NCBI GenBank assembly: GCA_021106655.1
Contig: JAIOTT010000437.1
Span: 1-6,686, forward strand
Direction: 5' to 3'
Length of the DNA stretch: 6,686 nt
Origin: Bacteroidales bacterium
Lineage (GTDB): Bacteria; Bacteroidota; Bacteroidia; Bacteroidales; SMBSF77
The translations under genes were made by a program, and so were the position numbers. Of the stretch, positions 1-4,089 are shown piece after piece (position 1 is the first letter of the stretch; the number at the start of each line of letters is the position of its first letter). The notes beneath the pieces were generated by a model, which worked only from the letters and a program-made list of their open reading frames with translations, had not been told where the DNA came from and searched no databases.

Positions 1-1424
1 CCACAGATCTCAGCCTTGCAATACTATCACGTGCAATGTTTCATGTAGATAATAGTTATTTTATTCCTAATCTGAAAGTGATTGGTAAAGCATGGAAGAC
101 TAACCTTCCTTCTAATACTGCCTTTAGAGGTTTTGGAGCTCCTCAGGGAATTGCTGTTATAGAACATATTATTGACAGGATAGCAAGGTATTTAAAAAAA
201 GATCCACTCGAAGTCCGCTATATCAATTTCTATGGAGAAGAAAATAATAATATTACACATTACGGAGAAGTAGTTGAAAGAAATCGTTTATTTCTGATAT
301 ATAATCAAATAATAAAATCATCCGGATATTTTAATCGCAGGAAAGAAATAAATATATTCAATAATGCAAATGAATTTTACAAAAAAGGTATTGCATTAAC
401 ACCTGTAAAATTCGGGGTATCCTTTACTACAGCATTTCTAAACCAGGCAGGGGCATTGGTAAATATATACAAGGACGGGACAGTAATTGTAAATCATGGA
501 GGTGTGGAAATGGGCCAGGGATTACACATGAAGATAAGGCATATTGCTGCCACTGAACTTGGTATTGATCAGCACAGCATAAAAGTTTCTGCAACAGACA
601 CATCTAAAATCCCAAACACCTCCGCAACAGCAGCCTCATCAGGTAGTGATCTTAATGGCATGGCTGTGAAAAATGCTATAAACAAACTAAAATCAAGACT
701 CTCTGAAATTACAGCAGAATTATTTAACAGGCAGAACGTAAAACCCCCTACCCTTGCTACAGATATCTCATTTAATGAAAATACAGTTTTCGACTCGAGA
801 AACACCAAAAGGGTTATTAATTTTTCAGAACTTATTCCAATAGCCTATAAAAACAGGATCAGTCTGAGTGCAACAGGTTTCTATAAAACACCTGATATAC
901 ATTTCGATGGAAAAACCGGAAAAGGCCGGCCATTTCATTACTTTGCCTTTGGAATGGCTGTTTCAGAAGTATTGTTGGATGTACTAACCGGAAGTCATAC
1001 AATCTTACGAACTGATATTGTTCATGATGCTGGTAATTCTATAGACGAATCTATTGACATTGGCCAAATTGAAGGTGGTTTTATACAGGGTGTAGGATGG
1101 TGCACAACTGAGGATATTAAAAGAGATAAAAAAGGAAACTTACTCAACTACTCACCAGACACTTACAAAATTCCGGGAGTCAGGGATATTCCAAAAGACT
1201 TCAGGGTTGATCTCTTGAAAAATGCCCCAAATCCAAATGTTATCAAAAAAAGCAAAGCAGTTGGAGAACCACCATTTATGCACGGACTGTCAGTATGGTT
1301 AGCTATCAAAGATGCAATCTCTGCTGTTGGCGACCACGAATTTGAGCCGGAGTTTTCCATACCAGCTACTAATGAGATTATTTTGAAAGCAATAGAAAAG
1401 ATAAAAAATAATTTGAAAATTTGA
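1..1424 (+). CDS. xdhB: Xanthine dehydrogenase, molybdopterin-binding subunit (3' part, 5' end outside window)
   Basis: Molybdenum-cofactor subunit of a xanthine dehydrogenase, which hydroxylates hypoxanthine and xanthine to urate in purine breakdown. The reading frame is open from base 3, before the first in-frame ATG (36), and the upstream residues TDLSLAILSRA are family sequence, so the gene starts outside the window. Seen: AFRGFGAPQG (Arg codon 126-128), SFTTAFLNQAGA (Phe-Thr codons 423-428), VEMGQG (from 504), PNTSATAAS, RPFHYFAFGMAVSEV, DIGQIEGGF, and AVGEPP with its Glu at 1266-1268. From memory of the bovine enzyme, these correspond to Arg880, Phe1009/Thr1010 and the catalytic Glu1261; Arg880 favours xanthine dehydrogenase over aldehyde oxidase. 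A Tyr (261-263, THYG) sits where I place bovine Phe914. The Glu802 region lies upstream and cannot be checked. The last six codons and the stop lie in an 8-bp repeat array. FAD and 2Fe-2S portions are not visible. Confidence 0.93.
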   Translation, partial: TDLSLAILSRAMFHVDNSYFIPNLKVIGKAWKTNLPSNTAFRGFGAPQGIAVIEHIIDRIARYLKKDPLEVRYINFYGEENNNITHYGEVVERNRLFLIYNQIIKSSGYFNRRKEINIFNNANEFYKKGIALTPVKFGVSFTTAFLNQAGALVNIYKDGTVIVNHGGVEMGQGLHMKIRHIAATELGIDQHSIKVSATDTSKIPNTSATAASSGSDLNGMAVKNAINKLKSRLSEITAELFNRQNVKPPTLATDISFNENTVFDSRNTKRVINFSELIPIAYKNRISLSATGFYKTPDIHFDGKTGKGRPFHYFAFGMAVSEVLLDVLTGSHTILRTDIVHDAGNSIDESIDIGQIEGGFIQGVGWCTTEDIKRDKKGNLLNYSPDTYKIPGVRDIPKDFRVDLLKNAPNPNVIKKSKAVGEPPFMHGLSVWLAIKDAISAVGDHEFEPEFSIPATNEIILKAIEKIKNNLKI

Positions 1425-1452
1425 AAATGAGATAATTTGAAAATTTAAAAAT
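1413..1452. repeat. 8-bp tandem array (ttgaaaat class) spanning the xdhB stop codon
   Basis: Five consecutive 8-bp units; units 1, 2 and 4 are exactly TTGAAAAT, the others GAGATAAT and TTAAAAAT. The preceding octamer (1405-1412, AAAATAAT) resembles GAGATAAT, so the periodicity starts inside the coding sequence. The stop TGA (1422-1424) is part of unit 2. Two more exact TTGAAAAT units occur at 1604-1619, on the other side of the inverted-repeat element. No function is recognised. Confidence 0.85.
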
Positions 1453-1459
1453 TGAGCCC

Positions 1460-1600
1460 ACTCCGATAAATCAAAAATTAAGAAAATGCCACTAAGACAC
1501 CAAGACACTAAGATTCACAAAATATGGATATTCAGGGCTTTAAGATTAGTGTATCTTTGTGCCTTTGAGACTTTGTGGCAAGAAAATGACTTTTCGGAGT
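1460..1600. repeat. 141-bp imperfect inverted-repeat element (MITE-like), no coding capacity
   Basis: The two ends form an inverted repeat: ACTCCGATAAATCA (1460-1473) against the complement of 1587-1600, ACTCCGAAAAGTCA, 12 of 14 matching. A second inner inverted repeat pairs 1487-1518 with 1549-1580, 25 of 32 positions identical, leaving a central spacer of about 30 bp. Both inner arms have 8-bp periodicity (GACACCAA, GACACTAA on the left; GTATCTTT, GTGCCTTT, GAGACTTT on the right). The flanks carry a 17-bp direct repeat with one mismatch (1437-1453 and 1604-1620), which could be a target duplication or just the surrounding low-complexity array. There is no transposase gene. A transcript could fold into a long interrupted hairpin, so it may also affect 3' ends after xdhB. 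Confidence 0.7.
1552..1559 (+). promoter_or_regulatory. Possible Bacteroidota -7 element (TATCTTTG) inside the inverted-repeat element
   Basis: TATCTTTG matches the TAnnTTTG -7 consensus known from Bacteroides sigma-ABfr promoters and faces the transporter gene 125 bp downstream. No TTG -33 element is present 19-21 bp upstream, so the match may simply reflect the repeat unit sequence. Confidence 0.25.
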
Positions 1601-1603
1601 AGA

Positions 1604-1662
1604 TTGAAAATTTGAAAATTAGTAATGAGTAGTAAGTATCAAGTAGTAAGTAAAGAAATTGC
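1604..1662. repeat. Two 8-bp units followed by a 7-bp tandem array (agtagta class)
   Basis: Two exact TTGAAAAT octamers (1604-1619) are followed by 7-bp units starting at 1621, 1628, 1635, 1642 and 1649. Units 2 and 4 are AGTAGTA; the others are variants beginning AGT. The array ends with AGTAAAGAAATTGC (1649-1662), which recurs exactly at 3182-3195 and with two changes at 2622-2635. The remaining bases up to the transporter ATG (1663-1683) are A-rich and hold no Shine-Dalgarno sequence. Confidence 0.8.
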
Positions 1663-1683
1663 TAAAACAAGAACAAACAATAG

Positions 1684-2538
1684 ATGGTTTACCTCATAAT
1701 ATCTATATTGAGTTCTACAGCAATCTTCATCTCGTTCAAACTTTTTGAGCGCTACAGGATAGATAATTTGCAGGCAATAGTATTTAATTATGTAATTGCT
1801 GCCGGTTTTGGTTTCCTCATATATGAAAGTGAATTTTCATTCCAAACGCTTCATCAAAATTCATGGTTCCCCAATGCAATAATAATTGGCATTGCATTTA
1901 TTGTAGCCTTTAACATTTTCGCTTTGTCAACACAAAAAGTCGGAATATCAATAACTGCTGTCTCAAGTAAAATGTCAGTCGTGATCCCAATAGTATTTGC
2001 CGTTATACTTTATCATGACAAAATGAACTTACTAAAAGCTGTCGGTATCATCATTGCATTTTTTGCCTTTTATCTTACATTCAAGCAAAATATTCAACTT
2101 AAATTGCATAGAAGGTTTATTATACTTCCTGTTTTACTATTCATAAGTAACGGAACTATCGACACCTTACTAAAACTTACTGAACACAGACATATTAATG
2201 ATGACTTAATACTTTTCCTCTCAATGATTTTTCTTGTAGCATTAGGTGCCGGCTTATTAGTCTTACTTGTCAATTATTTCTTCGTAAAGAAAAAGATTCA
2301 CTTTCGAAATATTATTGCAGGAACAATCCTGGGTTTATTAAACTTCAGTGCAACTTATTATTTCCTCAAGGCCTTGGGGATTTTTCAGAGCAGTGTTGTT
2401 TTTCCTATTCTTAACGTTGGAATAGTAGCTCTTTCAGCTTTAACAGCATTTTTTATTTTCAAAGAAAAACTTGCACTGATTAATTGGATTGGGATATTTC
2501 TGGCGATCATTGCAATACTTGCAATTGCTTACGCTTGA
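1684..2538 (+). CDS. EamA/DMT-superfamily membrane transporter
   Basis: Inner-membrane protein of 284 residues, the usual size for drug/metabolite transporters built from two EamA repeats of five helices. Ten hydrophobic segments are visible at roughly residues 1-20, 29-47, 63-83, 95-111, 116-134, 146-165, 175-200, 209-230, 237-259 and 264-284. The two halves end alike: IPIVFAVILYHDKMNLLKAVG in the first and FFIFKEKLALINWIG in the second, the typical EamA pattern of a helix, a charged K/E/D turn, then a Gly-containing helix. The short Lys-rich loop at 201-206 (VKKKIH) suggests a cytoplasmic segment between helices 7 and 8. The substrate cannot be told; relatives carry amino acids, nucleotide sugars or other small metabolites. 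The ATG is preceded by A-rich sequence with no Shine-Dalgarno motif, as usual in Bacteroidota. It stands alone between repeat-filled gaps, so co-transcription with xdhB is possible but unsupported. Confidence 0.87.
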   Translation: MVYLIISILSSTAIFISFKLFERYRIDNLQAIVFNYVIAAGFGFLIYESEFSFQTLHQNSWFPNAIIIGIAFIVAFNIFALSTQKVGISITAVSSKMSVVIPIVFAVILYHDKMNLLKAVGIIIAFFAFYLTFKQNIQLKLHRRFIILPVLLFISNGTIDTLLKLTEHRHINDDLILFLSMIFLVALGAGLLVLLVNYFFVKKKIHFRNIIAGTILGLLNFSATYYFLKALGIFQSSVVFPILNVGIVALSALTAFFIFKEKLALINWIGIFLAIIAILAIAYA

Positions 2539-2543
2539 GAAAG

Positions 2544-2615
2544 TTATAAAGATACAAAGATGTAAAGATTCAAAGGTAATGTGATAATGTGTTAATATGC
2601 TAATGTGTTAATTTG
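2544..2615. repeat. 8-bp tandem array of nine degenerate units
   Basis: Nine octamers in exact register, drifting from an NNNNAAAG form (ATACAAAG, ATGTAAAG at 2552-2567) to an NTAATGTG form (ATAATGTG, CTAATGTG at 2584-2607) without losing phase. It begins 5 bp after the transporter stop codon. The 14-mer AATGTGATAATGTG (2578-2591) recurs at 4032-4045 upstream of the S74-domain gene. Confidence 0.85.
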
Positions 2616-2621
2616 AAAGTG

Positions 2622-2707
2622 AGTGAAGAAATTGTTGAGTGTTGAATATTGAGTGTTGATTATTTGAGTGTTGATTGTTTGAGTGTTGAGTGTTGAGTGT
2701 TGAGTTT
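2622..2707. repeat. 7-bp tandem array (tgagtgt class)
   Basis: Begins with AGTGAAGAAATTGT (2622-2635), a variant of the 14-mer found in two other gaps. Then come TGAGTGT units at 2636, 2650, 2665, 2680, 2687 and 2694, and a variant at 2701. They are separated by related units of 7 bp (TGAATAT) or 8 bp (TGATTATT, TGATTGTT). The array ends 11 bp from the stop codon of the small minus-strand ORF. On the minus strand it has no coherent protein continuation. Confidence 0.85.
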
Positions 2708-2718
2708 GCGGGCTTTGA

Positions 2719-2829
2719 TTACAGACCATTAATAATTAATTGTTCAATCTTACTTATCATTTCTAATACAGGATGAAATAATGGTTTAACTGATTGCGAC
2801 TCATAATCAACTCTTTCTTCTGAATTCAT
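2719..2829 (-). CDS. Small 36-residue ORF overlapping the MNT gene; possible remnant of a HEPN partner
   Basis: ATG at 2829-2827, TAA at 2721-2719. The start overlaps the stop of the upstream nucleotidyltransferase as ATGA (2829-2826), the translational-coupling arrangement common for MNT-HEPN pairs. HEPN proteins are normally about 100-140 residues; this has 36 (begins MNSEERVDYESQS, ends ISKIEQLIINGL). The RX4-6H ribonuclease motif is absent. The DY...SVKPLF...EMISKIEQLI register is reminiscent of the C-terminal helix of HEPN proteins, so it may be an internally deleted copy that kept its ends; that is inference from a short stretch. Alternatively it is an unrelated small protein or a chance ORF. 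A 7-bp repeat array begins 11 bp past its stop, and no further HEPN sequence is visible beyond. Confidence 0.45.
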   Translation of the reverse strand: MNSEERVDYESQSVKPLFHPVLEMISKIEQLIINGL

Positions 2830-3143
2830 AATTGTATCCCTTCCTGTGTTACGTTATAATAGAACGGGGTAATTTTTTGTTTTGTAATCCAATCCTTTTT
2901 AGAATATACAAATATGGAAAATGGTTCACCGGTTCGAAGCTCTAAATCATATAAATTATTACGAAAATCCCGTTCTTTATTTATATCAACAGGATAGTCA
3001 GTTAAAACAAGTATATCCCAGTCTGAATCTTTTTTTTCATCTCCCCTGGCTCTTGAACCATATAATATTATCTCAGCAAAAGGGTCAATTTCTGAGATGT
3101 TCTGACGAATCAATTTCCCGATAATAGAAGTCTTTTTATTCAT
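2826..3143 (-). CDS. MNT-type minimal nucleotidyltransferase (possible type VII antitoxin, MntA-like)
   Basis: Cytoplasmic 105-residue protein of the DNA polymerase beta-like nucleotidyltransferase superfamily. The active-site signature GS-x10-DxD is complete: Gly29-Ser30 in LYGSRARGD and Asp41/Asp43 in DSDWDILV. The third acidic residue is not evident; the matching strand reads PFSIFVYSKKDW, and I believe many members of this short subfamily look like this. The C-terminus (PFYYNVTQEGIQL) is also typical. In characterised MntA-HepT systems the MNT protein AMPylates and silences a HEPN ribonuclease. Here the following gene is only a 36-codon ORF with an ATGA overlap, so the enzyme may be orphaned. 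The start at 3143-3141 gives the full N-terminal helix; TATCTTTA lies 5 bp upstream, which would leave at most a very short leader. It is the only minus-strand unit among plus-strand genes. Confidence 0.85.
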   Translation of the reverse strand: MNKKTSIIGKLIRQNISEIDPFAEIILYGSRARGDEKKDSDWDILVLTDYPVDINKERDFRNNLYDLELRTGEPFSIFVYSKKDWITKQKITPFYYNVTQEGIQL

Positions 3144-3148
3144 TTTTA

Positions 3149-3156
3149 TAAAGATA
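3149..3156 (-). promoter_or_regulatory. Possible -7 element for the MNT gene (TATCTTTA)
   Basis: Reads TATCTTTA on the minus strand, one base off the TAnnTTTG consensus, 5 bp before the ATG. No TTG is seen at the -33 distance. If used, the transcript would have almost no leader. Confidence 0.25.
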
Positions 3157-3174
3157 CGAATTAATTTAAATATT

Positions 3175-3209
3175 AGTAGTGAGTAAAGAAATTGCTGATT
3201 GTTGATTTA
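3175..3209. repeat. 7-bp tandem units (agtagtg/agtaaag class)
   Basis: Five heptamers: AGTAGTG, AGTAAAG, AAATTGC, TGATTGT and TGATTTA. The second and third form AGTAAAGAAATTGC (3182-3195), identical to 1649-1662; the last two resemble the TGAGTGT/TGATTGT units of 2636-2707. This links the three 7-bp arrays as one sequence family, all in the same orientation. Confidence 0.75.
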
Positions 3210-3211
3210 AA

Positions 3212-3339
3212 CTCCAAACTCTAATCACTCCAAACTTCTTTATTGTATATTTGTACCTTTGTATATTTAAATATCTGTACACCTGTATATCTGAATATCT
3301 GTATATCTAAATATCTGTACACCAGTATATCTAACAATG
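3212..3339. repeat. 128-bp array of 8-bp units running into the yigZ start codon
   Basis: The segment divides into sixteen 8-bp steps ending exactly with the ATG (unit 3332-3339, TAACAATG). CTCCAAAC occurs at 3212 and 3228. From 3244 on, units are variants of TGTATATC (exact at 3284 and 3300), TAAATATC (3268 and 3308) and TGTACACC (3276 and 3316). A higher-order repeat of about 40 bp is visible, since both TAAATATC and TGTACACC recur exactly 40 bp later. The whole untranslated leader of the next gene is therefore repeat, and no Shine-Dalgarno sequence can fit. Confidence 0.88.
3246..3261 (+). promoter_or_regulatory. Two adjacent TAnnTTTG elements upstream of yigZ
   Basis: TATATTTG (3246-3253) and TACCTTTG (3254-3261) both match the Bacteroidota -7 consensus and lie about 75-90 bp before the yigZ ATG. 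They are consecutive 8-bp steps of the array, so repeat and promoter signals coincide. No properly spaced TTG -33 element is visible, so this is a candidate only. Confidence 0.3.
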
Positions 3340-3948
3340 TTCGAAGATACCTACAAAACAATAACTAAAGTTTCCAAGGGCTTGTTTAAAGACAGGGGAA
3401 GCAAGTTCATTGCTATTGCCTGTCCTGTTAAAAAGGAGGAAGATGTTAAGTTTAAACTTGCTGAACTAAGAAAGGAATATCATGATGCCAGGCATCATTG
3501 TTATGCATATCAGCTCGGTTTCGACAAATCAGCTTACAGGGTCAATGATGACGGGGAACCTTCAAGCGCAGCCGGAAAACCAATATACGGACAGATACTT
3601 TCCAAGGATCTTACAAATATTCTTATTGTTGTAGTGAGATACTTTGGAGGCACCAAGTTAGGAGTAAGTGGATTAATCAATGCGTACAGATCTGCTGCAA
3701 GAGACGCTCTTGACAATAACATAATTATAAAAAAAACTGTTAACGAAATATACGAACTCAGCTTTGATTATCCTTTGATGAATGATGTTATGAGAATTTT
3801 AAAAGATGAAAAGCTTGAGCAGCTTTCGCAAAAATTTGAATTAAGCTGTTCATTAACTTTTTCGGTAAGAAAGAATGATGCAATTAGAGTGCAGGAGAAG
3901 TTTAAGAAGATGCATGGGCTTGAAATTAAATATCTGAGGACAACATAG
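3337..3948 (+). CDS. yigZ: YigZ/IMPACT-family protein (UPF0029)
   Basis: Cytoplasmic 203-residue protein of the YigZ/IMPACT family, the usual bacterial length. The N-terminal UPF0029 domain (about residues 16-121) carries the family signatures: ARHHCYAYQLG (51-61), NDDGEPSSAAGKPI (70-83) and VVVRYFGGTKLGVSGL (98-113). The more usual form of the second is DGEPSGTAGKP, so this copy has Ser-Ala for Gly-Thr. A C-terminal DUF1949-type ferredoxin-like domain follows (about 138-193). Eukaryotic IMPACT modulates GCN2 signalling during translation; the bacterial role is not settled, though a nucleic-acid or translation link has been proposed. ATG 3337 is chosen because residues 2-20 (FEDTYKTITKVSKGLFKDR) match the usual family N-terminus. 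Its leader is an 8-bp repeat array. It is divergent from the MNT gene and followed by a 141-bp gap. Confidence 0.92.
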   Translation: MFEDTYKTITKVSKGLFKDRGSKFIAIACPVKKEEDVKFKLAELRKEYHDARHHCYAYQLGFDKSAYRVNDDGEPSSAAGKPIYGQILSKDLTNILIVVVRYFGGTKLGVSGLINAYRSAARDALDNNIIIKKTVNEIYELSFDYPLMNDVMRILKDEKLEQLSQKFELSCSLTFSVRKNDAIRVQEKFKKMHGLEIKYLRTT

Positions 3949-4029
3949 AAGACCAACATCAGCTTGCAGGTTGTTTGTATTTAAATTAACTTAGCAGATG
4001 TTCTTTCGTATTTATAGTGATTGTTTTGG

Positions 4030-4085
4030 ACAATGTGATAATGTGCTAATGCGACAATAAAGCAATTTAACAATTTAACAACTCT
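4030..4085. repeat. 8-bp tandem array directly upstream of the S74-domain gene
   Basis: Seven octamers in register: two NNAATGTG units (ACAATGTG, ATAATGTG), a CTAATGCG variant, ACAATAAA, then GCAATTTA, ACAATTTA and ACAACTCT. The next 8-bp step holds the ATG at 4090. AATGTGATAATGTG (4032-4045) is an exact match to 2578-2591. Upstream, 3949-4029 is non-repetitive and holds no gene or clear terminator. Confidence 0.82.
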
Positions 4086-4089
4086 ATCC

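Noticed and set aside
36..38. ATG at 36 as the start of the xanthine dehydrogenase subunit
   Set aside because: The frame is open back to base 3 and the residues before this Met (TDLSLAILSRA) are conserved family sequence; the true start is outside the window.
1460..1600. Insertion sequence
   Set aside because: It has inverted-repeat ends but no ORF of transposase size and no recognisable transposase residues; at most a non-autonomous element.
2921..3124. Plus-strand 67-codon ORF opposite the MNT gene
   Set aside because: The minus strand carries the clear GS-x10-DxD nucleotidyltransferase; this is its complement.
2539..3339. CRISPR array
   Set aside because: The repeats are contiguous 7-8-bp units with no unique spacers of constant length and no cas genes nearby.
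3949..3985. Terminator after yigZ (CAACA...GGTTGTT region)
   Set aside because: Only 4-5 imperfect pairs and no clean T-run; too weak to call.
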